This document shows positions 44,801 to 57,300 of a DNA stretch of 64,000 nucleotides, piece by piece. The position numbers were made by a program, and so were the translations under genes. The stretch's first letter is position 1, and every line of letters begins with the position of its first letter. The notes beneath the pieces were generated by a model that saw nothing but the letters and a program-made list of their open reading frames with translations, was not told the origin of the DNA and did no database searches. The DNA lies in contig JALQPE010001742.1 of the NCBI GenBank assembly GCA_030407315.1, forward strand, positions 25,853-89,852. The letters are read 5' to 3'. This DNA is from Asparagopsis taxiformis (taxonomy: Eukaryota > Rhodophyta > Florideophyceae > Bonnemaisoniales > Bonnemaisoniaceae).

Positions 44801-46474
44801 AATTAGACAGCCTCGAGCGCCGTGACATACTTGAATTCATCCCCAGATCAAAACTACCCCCAAACACCAAATTGCTTCCTTTCACCACCATACTCAAAGT
44901 CAAACACGACAGTAATGGTCGTCCAACTCTTCGAAAAGCACGCTGCACAATTCGCGGCGACCGGCAAATTGCCGGCACTCATTATGACCCTAAAGATATC
45001 ACAAGTCCCGTTGCCAACCGTGACTCTATCCGCACTGCACTGTCTCTAGCTGCCACACACGATTACAAGGTATACCATTGGGACCTTGAGTCTGCCTTTC
45101 TACATGAACGCCTGCCACCCAACATTGAAATCTATCTCCAACAGCCTTCCCGTTTTGACGGCTCCAAAAAGTATCCTGACCATGTTGCCAAACTGAAAGG
45201 CAACATGTATGGCAGCAAACAGGCCTGTAAAATATTCACCGACGGCCTTGCCTCTCACTTACAGAATATCGGCTTTACCCGCCTCTCCAGTGACTCATGC
45301 TCTTTCATACACCGTGACCCATCCGATGAGCAATCATTTGTACTCCTAGTGATCACCGTGGACGACTTCTTAGTCGTAACCAACTCCGACCATCTAGTTC
45401 AGAACGTCAAATCCGCTATCCAACACAAATACACCCTTAAAGACCTTGGCACCGTCGAACACATACTTGGTTGGAAAGTGACACACTCCAAAGAAGGCAT
45501 ACTCATATCCCAACCAGCATACATTGACTCCCTCCTTGAACGTTTTCGACTCACTGAATCCAAAACATTCAACTCACCTATTGCCTCTGAACTAATATCG
45601 GCAGGAAACAACACAGATTCCCCGCTCGACACAACAAAATTTGACTACAAAGCACTCATTGGCTCCCTTCGCTATGTCACAGACTGTACTCGCCCCGACA
45701 TCGCATTCATTGTCGGTTTCCTTGGGCGCTTCTCCAATGCACCAACTAATCACCACTGGAAACCCGCACTAAGAGTTCTCCGATACCTCAAAAGCACGCG
45801 ACACACTGGTATCCTATACAAACGTGGATACTCATCCCCACTCACAGCCTATTCCGATGCAGACCATGCTGCATGTCCCACAACACGTCGATCAACTACC
45901 GGATCCCTAATCCTTTACAACAATTCTCCCATTGCATGGCAATCTAAGCGACAAGACCACGTTGCCCCCTCTACACACCATGCCGAGTACGTCGCCAGTT
46001 TCCACACTTCCTAATTGGCCCTCACCCTATCCAACTTCCTCTCTGAAACTGGACATCCCACTGTATCTCCGGTCACCATTTACATAGACAACGCTGCAGC
46101 TATCACAACCACGAAAGCTACTTTTCCAACACCGAAATCTCGTCATATAGACATCAAGTACCATTGGCTTCGTGAGCAGTTTACCAACAAACTAATAGCC
46201 CCAACTCACATTCCCTCTAACTCCAACCCGGCAGACATACTTACGAAAGCCCTTAAACCGGCACAATTCATCAACAAGATAGGGCTCCTTCGCCTCACAT
46301 CGCCCACGCCGTGCGGCGACTGACGAATAACTTCTCCCTTTACACGCCGTGTCCAATATCAGGCTCCTGACGAATAACTTACAGTATTTACAGCTAGTGA
46401 GTCAGATTTAAACCTCAACCGCCGACCGTCATGAGACAATAAACCGATGATTACACGATCAACTCAACATCCCG
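41889..46474 (+). mobile_element. Ty1/Copia retrotransposon with LTRs, PBS and target-site duplication
   Basis: Two 102-bp LTRs (41894-41995 and 46368-46469) begin TGACGAATAACTT, end CAACTCAACA and differ at two positions. They are flanked by the same 5-bp duplication TCCCG (41889-41893 and 46470-46474). The primer-binding site GGTTATGAGCCCAGACGC starts at 41996, abutting the LTR. It is complementary to the anticodon stem-loop (GGGCTCATAACC) of initiator tRNA-Met, the half-tRNA priming mode described for Drosophila copia, rather than to a tRNA 3' end. The second LTR is preceded by a 13-base copy of the LTR start at 46321. Confidence 0.95.
42212..46323 (+). pseudogene. Copia gag-pol polyprotein with one frameshift and one in-frame stop
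   Basis: The ATG at 42212 (MNPAPAVQHQLEI) begins gag; no canonical CCHC knuckle is seen, only a WCTVHGTPTHNTANC segment. Protease is YYLDSGANPSH. Pre-integrase (HEWHLKMNHVHPKKLHYM) loses frame between 43870 and 43920 and resumes as TCSGCAIGKRSAAPFHR. Integrase core: HLHTDICGPLPN, SDNAGEYYS, TPQENSLAE (D,D,E). Reverse transcriptase: YHWDLESAFLHERL and VTVDDFLVV. RNase H: AYSDADHA, APSTHHAEY and IDNAAA. A TAA at 46012-46014 interrupts RNase H in frame, and the same frame continues to the stop at 46321. With near-identical LTRs this is a recent but probably defective copy. Confidence 0.9.
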
Positions 46475-46519
46475 TGAGATCTCTAATGTTCGCCTCGTGA
46501 TACCGGCGGCGGCATATTA

Positions 46520-46936
46520 ATGACAGTCTGTCTGTCTTACCACTGGCACAGTGAGCGTAGTGGAAATGATTATACCGTTACACTAACTGTAAGGGCTCGC
46601 CTGTATGGTATTGAACCGCAGTCGTATTCTACAACACCAACAAACTTAACATTGAATTCGCCTTATGAGAGTGAGATTGTCGTTACAGTTCACTCCTCGC
46701 TGATCGAGATTACTGGGTTCGGAATCTACCATTCCGTTCCACTCCCAGTGGCTGGCAGCGAACAAATGACAGTCTGTCTCAATTTGAGGCGAGGAGCTTA
46801 TATCATTTTAGACCTGTCGTCTTTGGGCACATGTTTTGATTGTCGGATGATCACACCATTACAGCATGACCTTTGTCAGGATGCTAATACAATACAGCCT
46901 GTCATACGCACCGCCGGCGATCTCAAGGCTCAATGA
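46520..46936 (+). CDS. Unrecognised 138-residue ORF between two Copia elements
   Basis: An open frame of 138 codons from ATG 46520, rich in Thr/Ser/Leu, with no motif I recognise. It lies between the downstream duplication of the first Copia and the gag remnant of a second, and could be LTR or leader sequence of the latter rather than a gene. The word GACAGTCTGTCT occurs near both its start and 46768. Confidence 0.2.
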   Translation: MTVCLSYHWHSERSGNDYTVTLTVRARLYGIEPQSYSTTPTNLTLNSPYESEIVVTVHSSLIEITGFGIYHSVPLPVAGSEQMTVCLNLRRGAYIILDLSSLGTCFDCRMITPLQHDLCQDANTIQPVIRTAGDLKAQ

Positions 46937-47057
46937 ATAGATATATATTGCGAAGACAAAACAAAGAGAAGGTAGGCGAGGAGCTACCATTGTCCAACAG
47001 GTTATCGGCATTTTTACGCCCACTGCACACTATCGCCCCAATATCCCCTCAACACAA

Positions 47058-48203
47058 ATGGATCGCACTTACCACCCTCCCCTCGACATCGAACATTCCG
47101 ATTACTGGCAACGCACCCTGGAAATGCTCGTCTCGGATCTCAACCTCGAGATCCACCTTAATCCTGCCACCACCGCCCCCCACCGATCCTTCAGAATTTA
47201 CAGCCTTCAAGCGCAACCAAGACCGTCTCTCCCTCCTCATCCTATCCAGTCTCCCGAACGACATTATCTCACGCCTCGACTCCGCATCCTCAAGCTCCAT
47301 CCACACCTCCTTTTACAACAAGTTCAAAACATAGTGACCGAGCTGACAACCCTAGACCACTCCCTACTAGAAGAAAACGCACACTCCATCACACTCAACA
47401 TCGACGAAAACCTAGAAACATACATCGAAGAGCACGAACTCATCCGTTGCAAAATGTGTCTTTCCGGATACCCGCTAATCGAATAAGAATCCACCTCTCT
47501 CAAATTAATGCTCCAAGGCATCCGCAACCACCCCGACTACTAAATGACATACGAGAGAGATTTTCTCCTACAACCCACCACCAACCATAGCGTAATTCAT
47601 CTAAGAAATACGACGCGCGTGCGCCAATCCACAAATCAACAAAACCAACTTATCGCCAACACACGTGCAACATACGCCACCATTACCAATGGCAAAAGAC
47701 GCCAACTGCGAAAAAAGTGGTGCGCCCTCCACCGCTCGCCGCATCATCCGAACCGCGCATGACGAGCCCATCTGACCCGCATGCAGGAGTCCAGAGCAAA
47801 ATCCATTAAACCATGCGATATATCACCACACGACACCACTTCTACCCAAGACAATGATTTTTGCTAGGATGGTACGTTAATTTTGGACTCCGGTGCCTTT
47901 AACTCACATATCCGCCAACCACACCCAGGAATGAAGCCCGTCAAGAAACCATGCTCTACAAGAACAGCTGCTATCCGACAACATCGCATCACCCACCGTG
48001 AACCGATCAAGATACCCACTAAATGCGGTTAATTACGCATCCCAGATGCTATCATTGCACCGGAAGTCCAAAAGAATCTCATATCCGTCAACAGTCTTGC
48101 GACTAGACACGGAGACGTAAGGTTCACAAGTATCGAAGCACTTATGCGCCGCCACAACCAAACCGAGCACACCAAAATCGCGTCATTCCACAACGGCGCA
48201 TAA
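47058..48203 (+). pseudogene. Decayed 5' part of a second Copia element (gag-protease)
   Basis: The frame from ATG 47058 (MDRTYHPPLDIEHSDYW) and a second frame (FTAFKRNQDRLSLLILSSLP then NDIISRLDSASSSSIHTSFY) together make a Copia-type gag. Further on a KWCALHRSPHHP segment and a protease-like ILDSGAFNSHI (about 47882) appear among stops and frameshifts. AACAGGTTATCGGCA at 46996 resembles the end-of-LTR/primer-binding junction of the intact Copia, so an older LTR may end there. No integrase or reverse transcriptase follows; after 48203 the sequence changes to minus-strand ORFs. Confidence 0.65.
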
Positions 48204-48239
48204 GTGCTTGACAGTAAACCACAGATTCCTTCCACACAC

Positions 48240-49840
48240 AGCATTAACAATTTTTGAGAAAACCGTTGATTGCACTGGGTTGAACCAGTAGGTTTGGATG
48301 GAATAGCCGGCCAGAGCGAAATTTGTAAATTTTATTAAAAAAACCACGCGACGTGGCTGGATACAGTAGAGGAATTGGGTAGAAAAAGGATGGAAAATTT
48401 CAACTCTCGCAGTTGAAATTCGAACCGCCTCGACGCTCGGGAGGAAAATTATGTTGGGGTTGTTCTTCTCTTCAAATAGCCGGAAAATTTCTGAAAACTG
48501 TTCAAGCGAGCAATCTGCTCTTGCTTTCACATAGTCTTGCACAAAGGAGCTCACTTCCCGGCTTGTTTCACTCTTCGTGATGTTGGAGGACAGGGGTTTG
48601 TGTAGTAGGTAGAAAATCCGCAAAGCGGCAAAACCACCCTACAGGTGTCCCGAGCCTCGGTAGTGTGGTAGAGCAAGCGAATCTTGCGTCAACCGCCAAT
48701 AGCGAGTATACCCCGAAAGGTCTGCCGGTAATACCGGGTGAAGGTTGGGGGTGCTCACGCACGAAGTGCGTATTGATGGAGCGAAAGGCGTAACCCGTCG
48801 AGCTGTATAGCTAAAGCTAATTCGTCCTGGAAGGATGGAATAGAGCAATGCAAACACTGTTCAGTGGAGTCGTAAATTCCACGTGAGTTTACGTTACCTC
48901 TAAAGGTTAAGCACTCTGGCTAATCCAGAGGCATTTCATACTAAACTAAGTTACTGTAAACAGTTAGGGTAGGTAGACAGTTAGGAATAAATATCCTTAT
49001 GTGCACCAATTAGATCCCTGATTATGGCGACTGCGGGAGCCCGCGAGATCACCGACTGTTAGTGTTATAGTGTAAAGTTAGCTGAGTCAGCTTAGTTAAA
49101 ATTTGCCCCTTGTGGGGTCTTTAGTTGCCCTAATGTGCCCCTCTACCTCACTGGTCTGAGGTAAAGCGAGGCTGTTTCCATTGGTTATTCCCGAACCGGG
49201 GTCGTCCAATAGGATGTCGACACGACCCCCCCAGGGCAGACCACTCCGTGGTATGACAGTTTTTCCAGTTTTAAGCCAACTCTCTGGAACAGGTAGTCGC
49301 ACACAATGTTTCCGAAGATGGGTCCAGTAGCGCTTGATGAAAGGCGACAGTTGAGAATCTGCCTTTCGAGGTAGGATACCTTATGAAACAGCTTGGATAT
49401 TTCCTCATTGATGTTAGGACCAGGAGGACTCTCATCGCAAACTAAGCGCGGCTCGGACTTGGATCGACTCAACATGTTTTGTTTGCAGTCTTTTTTATGG
49501 AAACTGTCTTCACCTGCAGACGGGATCGTCTGCTTTAGTGCTAGTTGCTCTCCAAACCTCCAACGTAGCATGTTTCCAGAGTCAATGTCCAGTAGCGAAT
49601 TGTTCTTGAATAATTTTGCTGTAGAGACTGACTGGTCGAAACGAAACCGTGTTCAGATTGATATTGCAGCGTAACAAACAAGTTTCCAGTCAAACGATGT
49701 TCTCCGGACGCGTCCTGCTTGGCAGTACTCAAAACTTTGGCGCCCCACCAAACCTTTTTCTGTTTCCTTCCTCTCATTTGTAAACTCCATTCCACTTCAA
49801 TGACTGATCCTTCGGAGACAAAGTCTGTTGGGTCTTGCAT
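48240..49840 (-). pseudogene. Unrecognised broken gene, possibly interrupted by an LTR
   Basis: Three minus-strand ORFs look coding: 49840-49541 (VEWSLQMRGRKQKKVWWGAK, LTGNLFVTLQYQSEHGF), 49571-49260 (ISKLFHKVSYLERQILNCRL) and 48623-48240 (SREVSSFVQDYVKARADCSL). They may be one gene split by a frameshift and by about 600 bases (48640-49260) that do not look coding. That interval contains GATTATGGCGACTGCGGGAG at 49020, which resembles an LTR end followed by a TGG-starting primer-binding site, hinting at a retroelement fragment. I do not recognise the protein. Between 49841 and 50303 lie only a short (TA)n tract (50063-50090) and nothing else clear. Confidence 0.3.
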
Positions 49841-50519
49841 AATGGGTATTCCCAGGAAAAGAATGGAAGAGGTATCGACTGAGGAAACAGGAAAGATGAC
49901 GAAACTGTACAGCTTGTATCCGTGTGGAATGATAGAGAGAAAATTGGTAGGTTACTATTTTTATACTTGCATAACTCGTAACGGTTATAAATTACTGACA
50001 ACTGTCCCAAGCGACATGGGAGACCAACATCGTGATGATCATCTCTCTTGAACATTTATCAACATATATATATGTATATATATATATTATTATAATAAAG
50101 ATCTTATTCCGAGCTGCTCGAAGCCACTACCAGTAGATTGAGTGTATTTTTCGCTGTGGTAATATAACGGAACCTAGACGTGTATGTATAAACAGCCGCA
50201 GGGATCGAGAATGATGCAGTGAAATCAATGTGTATACTTATATACTGGTTGTAATAACGAGTCTACAAGTTTGACCAGAAGATGAAGTCCTCTCAAGAGA
50301 CTGGTGTTGAAATCTCAGATCACAGATTTCGAACTCATTCTCTCGAGGGGACTTCAAATTCAATACAAAAATGGAAATGTCCGGTGGCGAAAAAATTGTA
50401 TTGAAAGGCCGCCGAAGAAACTAATTATTCCACATTACGTACCCTACCTAGCCAAATCATACCTGAAAATATTCAGGTTAACTCTTACCTGTGCATTTAA
50501 GGTCTATCAAGATTGTTGC

Positions 50520-50938
50520 CGAAGGTTTTTAACGGCAGGTAGGAGAGAAGATTGCTACGGGAATATTGGGGAGAATGAACCGCAACGCAGTCGCTTGTAC
50601 GGACTGGACGGGTTCGGTTGTACTGGTGAAAGATTCCAGAACTTCAACATGGAGATGGAGACCAGTGTAATCGGAGAAGCACCGGTCGACAAGATATATC
50701 TTGTACCAGCGGAATACAATGTCTGCAGCTACATCAACGACAGTAGGACCATTGACGGAATGGAGAGAGTTGCAAATGTGCAACATAGAAAAAATGCGGA
50801 GTTCCGAGTTCACAAAGACGTCAATCCTACTTGCGACTTCAAGTATGCAGTAGGAAAACCTGATCTCATCCTAGCGAAGGTTGTCGTAGACGTTCGAGCT
50901 GGGGAAGAGATATTCGTTGACTATGGATCGCGCTACTA
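50520..50938 (+). pseudogene. C-terminal half of a SET domain
   Basis: Frame 50304-50938 is open, but only the part from about 50560 is recognisable: NEPQRSRLYGLDGFGCTGER, FQNFNMEMETSVIG, EYNVCSYINDSRTIDGMERV and GEEIFVDYGSRY, colinear with the SET protein at 20865-21604 (SEPQRSVMYGPEGFGCTGER and so on). The N-terminal SET strands, with the GxG cofactor-binding segment, are missing. The sequence that replaces them (50304-50520) is not similar to the paralogue. It is probably a truncated copy rather than a working methyltransferase. Confidence 0.75.
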
Positions 50939-51124
50939 GACTGCAGAAAACTAGGACAGTTTAGGAGTCCAATCATAGATATCAAGAGTACCATTAGCAA
51001 TAAAAGTCCTGCATCTGAACTTGTACAACGTATCCCCAGTATTACATTGTACCTCCAGTATTACATTGTACCTGAGCGATGATAACAGACTTTCATTTGC
51101 TATGCCCTGCGAGTCATCCCACGC

Positions 51125-51217
51125 CCAATGACAGTGCTGCACCTGGGCTTTGCCACGCCAAAATAATACCGGGAATTATTTTGGTTCTGGTCAGCCCAAG
51201 TGCACTCACGCTATTGG
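51125..51217. repeat. Foldback hairpin (about 40-bp imperfect arms)
   Basis: CCAATGACAGTGCTGCACCT pairs imperfectly with the reverse complement of the segment ending CACGCTATTGG at 51217. The inner arms CCAAAATAAT / ATTATTTTGG flank ACCGGGA. The structure resembles a small MITE. The surrounding 50939-51124 and 51218-51820 contain no gene I can support. Confidence 0.7.
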
Positions 51218-51922
51218 TAGCAGTGAACCCAGCGGCAGCCAATGGAATTGCTCTTCTGAGGTGTTTGGGTATTCCCTTACCCGTCGTGTCCTCCCGCACG
51301 ATATCTTTAGGTACTTACCCGTCCATCTTCCTTCCTGGTTCTTCTTCGTCCTACGGTTTCCTGTGGCTGCGGGCTCCGTGCTTGTTGTCAGCTATCGTAG
51401 TCACCCTTTGATGCCTTTTCCGGGCCCTCAAGAGGCCTCGGAGGGGATCTTCCGGCCCTGTTATCAACATTTCTATGCTGCTTTCCCTTTTCCTCGGGTC
51501 AAGGGAAAGCCCCCTCCGCGCAAACCTCTTCGGTTGCTATTTTAGTCACTTCTTGCACTACGATCTTGATATTTGACTTTTCTTCCGGTGCCCAATTCTG
51601 ATAACCATCTAGCACTTCCTCGCGGAGTAAACGCGTCTCGAGTTTTTTGAGCGTTTTTTCAATCAGGACAGCCCCCGATCCATTGATGACGTTCGCCACT
51701 ATCTCTCTCGGCGGAGTTCGGAGGTGATCTCCACGAAGAACTGGCAGACAGAACCTTGAGGGTCTGTTCGGTCGAAATGGAAACGGATGCCTGCAAGTCG
51801 TCTGTGTTTTCGGAAGTGGACGCGGACGTCCAGCCTCTCTAGTACGGGTCCTAGTCGGCCCCGAGATTTACTAGAACAAATGAACGTCCGCGTCCAAAAA
51901 AAAAAAAAATTTTTTGGATGCG

Positions 51923-52105
51923 GACGTCCACTTTCTCTAGTACATATGGCGGAATACTAGGGCCCGACATCCACTTTCTCTAGTACATATGGCGGAATAC
52001 TAGGACCCGACATCCACTTTCTCTAGTACGTTTGGCGGAATACTAGGACCCGACATCCACTTTCTCTAGTACGTTTGGCGGAATACTAGGACCCGACATC
52101 CAGTA
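51923..52105. repeat. 43-bp tandem repeat, just over four units
   Basis: The units start at 51923, 51966, 52009, 52052 and partially at 52095, each GACATCCACTTTCTCTAGTA followed by a CAT/CGT-ATGGCGGAATACTAGGACCC block. Upstream, 51880-51925 is an inverted repeat (ACGTCCGCGTCCAAAAAA against TTTTTTGGATGCGGACGT) around an A/T homopolymer. The word GGACGTCC recurs in this region. Confidence 0.9.
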
Positions 52106-52224
52106 TACAATATATCAGCGAAAACCGGGAGGGAAGAAATTACAGCGGATGGTAATTCAGGGCCCATATCGGACCGTATTTTATTCTCTCATTTACGAAA
52201 CTGCTCGTATACAATACGTCTCTC

Positions 52225-52395
52225 TAGAATAGGAAATACATATCTGGTCAGAATAGGAAATAAATACCCGGTTAGAATAGGAAATACGTATCCAGCCAGA
52301 ATACGGAATATGTATCCAGTCAGAATACGGAATATGTATCCAGCCAGAATATGAAATACGTATCCAGCCAGAATACAAAATACCTGTCAGCATAT
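52225..52395. repeat. 24-bp tandem repeat, seven units
   Basis: AGAATACGGAATATGTATCC plus AGYC repeats every 24 bases with slow divergence. Because 24 is a multiple of three, the minus strand reads as an eight-residue repeat (YSGWIRIS and variants), but there is no other sign of a gene. Confidence 0.9.
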
Positions 52396-52729
52396 CGTCG
52401 ATCACCCATCTCCCTCACTATCGCGTTCTCCCTACCATCCGAACGCCATGCACCACCATCCGCACATACTTCAAGAACCCTCACGACCTTGATTACAAAA
52501 AATCCGCTCCTTCCCAATTCCATCCCGCTTTCCTCGACACCACCCCAGCCCATTAAATCATCAAGACATCAAACACGAACATGGTCAGCAAAATCTTACA
52601 CCACTTGAAAACCACTCTCACTTCTATCGTATGCCCGAAAATATACACATACCAGAAACACCTCACAGCTTCATTCCCCATCTTCCTAGATCCCTTCTTC
52701 ACTCTCCTTGAGTCCTGCCGTTCCTGCTT

Positions 52730-53740
52730 CACCACTCCTGCATCACATACACAACATCAACCCCAACAGTCAGATTTAAAAGCAACGCTTACCACGACAG
52801 ATATCCTAGAAACTTCCTTACTTACCTCTCATCCATCCTACACAAAATACAAACCATGATCCAAAAACCTTGCAATGAATAATCAAAGTCAGCAGTCCAT
52901 ATCTTCGCAAAACAAGTCTGGTGCTAGTGAAACTTACTTTCTGTCATCAACATTCCTGCATCATCTACACAACATCGGAATCAACCACAACAGTCAGACT
53001 CAAAACCAACCTTCCCTCGCAGCATACTTTCAGAACTCGCACACTTACCTTCGCTCCACACAATACACACCATGACTCAATAGGCTTCCAATGAAAACTA
53101 TCGCATCAACGGAAATAGTCAGACTCAAAACCAACCTTCCCTGGCTGCTTACTTTCAAAACTCGCACACTTACCTTACCTGTTCCATCCTGCACACAATA
53201 AAAACCATAAATCACGTAATCGTGTAGCCAAGAAAAGTAGTCAGCATTCCGCATCTTCGCACAACCGGTCTGGGCGCCCAATGTGACTTACCTTCCGTCA
53301 TCACTATTCCTCCATCACCTACGCAACATCGGAATCAATCGCAACAGTCAGATTGAAAACCAACGTTTCCCTCGCTACATACCCTGAGAACTCGCAAATG
53401 TACCTCTCATCCATCCTACACACAATACAAACCATGATCCAAAAACCTTGCAATGAATAATAATCATAGTCAGCAGTCCATATCTTCGCAAAGCACATCT
53501 TGGCACTCAATGAAACTTACCTTCCGTCATCAACATTCCTGCATCATCTACACAACATCGGAATCAACCACAACAGTCAGACTCAAAACCAACCTTCCCT
53601 CGCAGCATACTTTCAAAACTTCACGTACCTCTCTTCCATCCTCCGCTCAATACACACCATGAGTCAACAGGCTTCCAATGAAAAATATCGCATCAACGGA
53701 AATAGTCAACTCAAAACCCACGCTTACCTCAATGCATACC
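52730..53740. repeat. Complex long-period tandem repeats
   Basis: Blocks such as GTCAGCAGTCCATATCTTCG (52889 and 53470), CATCATCTACACAACATCGG, CAACAGTCAGACTCAAAACC and CCAATGAAAACTATCGCATC recur in the same order. The largest spacing is about 580 bp, and partly scrambled sub-copies lie at 53100 and 53290. These may be subterminal repeats of the element whose transposase starts at 54400. The next 650 bases (53741-54399) show no coding feature and presumably include the transposase promoter. Confidence 0.8.
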
Positions 53741-54399
53741 CTCGAGGGTAGAGGATGGAACGAAGGTACGTGCGCGAATCTTGATCAAGATTCGCACACG
53801 TACAAAGCAAAGGCGGTCAAAGAATCTCAGTCGGTGATGAGGGCGGAGTGGAGCCTGCGGCGTCGACCGGACAGCTTTCAGCGTCCGCTTAAGTCTTGCT
53901 GTGCATACTCGAAATCATCGCCGGCAGTGAGATTGAGTATGGCCCAAGCCATGGTCTCTGAATCCCCGAACAATGAGATCCGGATCGAGAACAACAATAT
54001 AAACATATAATCATATATATGAGAATCCATTTGCTTTCCTTACATGATCCGTGGCATATCCGCTGTAAAGCACATTCAGATTCCACGAAGTTCGGAAATA
54101 AAAAAGTTTATTATTACAAATGAATTAATTGAAAATTCATGTCCCAGGGCAGTCGTTCGTCCTTCCATGCACACGTTGCCAGCACGCAATGTGATGTAAC
54201 AGTTGGAAATGATTGAACTCTCGGTTAAATTCCACCGTTGGGATGTCAGCTGGAGTGAGCACAAAACTACTACCCACAAAACTACGAACACGTTACATTC
54301 CAAGTCTCGAAAGCACCACAAAAATAAAATTGGTCGCATCTGGACGGCACAGTCTCCCCTGTTCAGCTCGCAATCCTCCCTTTTGCGTCAAAACTCGAC

Positions 54400-57300
54400 A
54401 TGGAATGCAAGTATGAAGGGTGCTTCTACTACTGCGTAGATGCTTATGCGCTCGCGCTGCATGAGCGAACGTGTCGCTACCGTTTCAACCCCTCTCCCCA
54501 ACATTTCAACAACGCTCGTGTCCCTGCCGTCACCCATGAGCCTGCTCGAAACGGCGACCATGATTCCCCGCAACCCAGCTCCCCAGACCCAGAATCTGGT
54601 CGTGCTTCCTCCAGCGACTCACCCTGTGACGCTCCACTGCCACCAACCTCAACCCCCTCCCGCGCAGACCTCCTCGTGCAATCCCTCGCCGCCAGTCTCA
54701 CAACCCTCGAGTACAAGGCCGGCGCTGGCCGCGTGAGCGAAGTCATCACCATCCTACAAGACCCCGCATTCTCCCTAGAAAAGTTCAACAGCGCCGTTCG
54801 CACCGTAGAAGAATGTCGCCACGTTACCGCTTCCATGGTCGAAACACATTTCCGCACCGAAGGTTACAAGAGCCACATCATTCCAGACAAAACTGGTAAG
54901 TACTCGGCACAGCTGTACCTCCGCGACCCAGTCGACATGCTCCGCAGGCAGTTAGCACTGGCTAACGACCAAAATACTCTCTTCCACCCCTCCCCACAGA
55001 CCGCCCCAGACGGCACCGCAATATTTTCTCATCCCCTACACACAGAATTCGCGAAAACGCTGCACCAGGTTACTAGACAGCGCGTGCAGCTCTCGGAAGA
55101 TCCACAGGTCGTATGGGCAGAGGAAACTGATCCCACACCTTCCTCCTTTGCCGGCCTCCTCCAAGTGTACTCCGACAAGAGCAGCACAAGCCTCAAGAGC
55201 TCCGCAATCGTCGCATACCCCATACACGTCACACTGCTCAACTTCTCCGCCCCCCTCCGTCGCCACTGCATCCGTACCGGCCTCACCATCGTCGGGTATC
55301 TTCCGTACATTGTTAACCCTTCGTCCAACGCCTTGTTCGGTGATGAAATGCCGACAACCTCTAGTTCTGCTAGTCGCGCTCGCAAAATTGATATTCTTCA
55401 TAAAGCACTCGAAAAAGTGTTTTCGTCCCTATCCACCGCGTTCTCTTCCGGGTTCCCCTGCACAGACTCCACTGCAACTGCCCGCCAATGCTTTCCCATC
55501 CTAGCCAATTATTGCTGCGACTTTCCAGAGGCCAAAGAGCTGTCATGCACTCGCAACAGCACTACCACCACACATCCCTGCCACCGCTGCTACATCCCCG
55601 CCACTCAACTTGAATCCACCGCGCCACACCAGCCCCGCTCCCTCGATGATACACGCTCTGCACGCCAAGAGAGCGCTCAGGAGCATACAACTGCTCCGCT
55701 CGAAGCTCTCTCCCTCCTCGAACAACACTCTGTCCTCGAATCGACCGCTCTTTTACCCACCAACAGTCCCCTAGACCCCTACAACATTTTCTCCTTCGAG
55801 CCTCTGCACAATCTCCACCTCGGCATCTCAAAGCTCATCAAACAGTGCATTGTCCACCGCCTCAGCTCCCCAGACCTCACCACCACCACTGCCTCCCATT
55901 CCGGGACACCTCGCACCTTCAAGAAGGTGAAAAAATCCATCCTCGCCGGCTCAAACAGCATTCTGTCCGCTATCGAACGCGACTACTACATCACCGGTCT
56001 TCATGTCGACTTCTCCAAGGGTGAGAAGGGCACCAATTTGAACGGCCTCTTCACGGAGGACGGCATACGCGGCATGCTCGCAGCCAAAGACTATCACCAT
56101 GTCGACATGGTGTTCCCTTTCATCGCAGCATTCATTGACACATGCTGTGACGAAGTAGATACAGCCCCCCTCACTTCCATCTGCACGCAATACTCTGACC
56201 TCGTCGCATGGGTCATGAAACGCGGTCGCATCAAGCACTGGACTGCCGCCGAACTAGAAAGCCTCCAGAACTCCATTTCCTATTTCAAACAATCAATGCT
56301 CTCCACCCTCGGCCCATTCCACACCACAGGTCTCAAAACTTTCAAGTTCCATCTTCTAGACCATCTTCCCGGTGACTTGCAGAGATATGGCGCCCTGGAA
56401 CACATTGATGCAGGCCCCTACGAACACTCGCATCTTCTGTTCAAACAGAGTTATAGGAAAACCTCTCGAAGGCGCTCCACAGCCATGGAAGAGACTATTC
56501 GCCACATGGAATTCTCCTTGGCCACTCCAACTGGTCATACCCCATCGAACACATTGGGAAACGCACGCATGATATCGCCCACAGACGGTGCAGTACTCGT
56601 TCGCGACGGATTCACCGTTGCACTGCACGACTTTGCCTCCCTGCTGCCCGATGCAACCCTCCTCGTTGCAGATATCGACGGACAGCCCGATCCTGCCACT
56701 CTTTTGCCTCTGCACAACTCCTCGTTCCCGTCTGGCACCATAACGCTATTCCAGCAACTCGGTGACACAGCTGCACAAGCGTTCCTCACCCTCGCTAGAC
56801 TGCGCGCCACGGCAGAAGGCCCTCCAATACATGACATGGACATTTCCGTCACCGTGGTAAAGTCCGCCTACGTCATGGGAGGGTACGTCCCAGATGCCGA
56901 CGACTTTGACCCGCACAGTGGCATGCTTCGCCCCACAAACGTGTCGAGGCACAAGCAGCAGCGCGTCTTTGCAACTTCATCATTCGGCCCCGCAAAGAGA
57001 TCGCAGTACTCCTTTGTCGTCATCTCCGGAACTGCCGATGACTACAGAACCATATGGGTAGGGCGCGTCCTGGCACTGGTACGCCTGCAGTCTCCAAACC
57101 TGTTTCAACCTGTAGAACTCGCTTTCGTTCAGTATATGACCTGCTTTGCCCCAAAAACCGCTGTGGAAAAATCACTTGGGTGCATTTGTTTAAAGTGGTC
57201 CACATGGGACCCGGACAACGGATCCGTTGACAGCAATGACACTGCATCCCACAGTGCAGGTGGTCCTTGGTTTGACCTCATTCCTGCATCTACTATATCT

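Noticed and set aside
49020..49060. A tRNA gene near GATTATGGCGACTGCGGGAG
   Set aside because: No cloverleaf, A-box or B-box can be drawn; it resembles a primer-binding site instead.
51923..52105. Regular repeats that could suggest a CRISPR array
   Set aside because: Units are contiguous with no variable spacers, and the setting is eukaryotic transposon DNA.
52193..52405. Protein of YSGWIRIS repeats
   Set aside because: Produced by a 24-bp tandem repeat whose length is divisible by three; no flanking coding signal.
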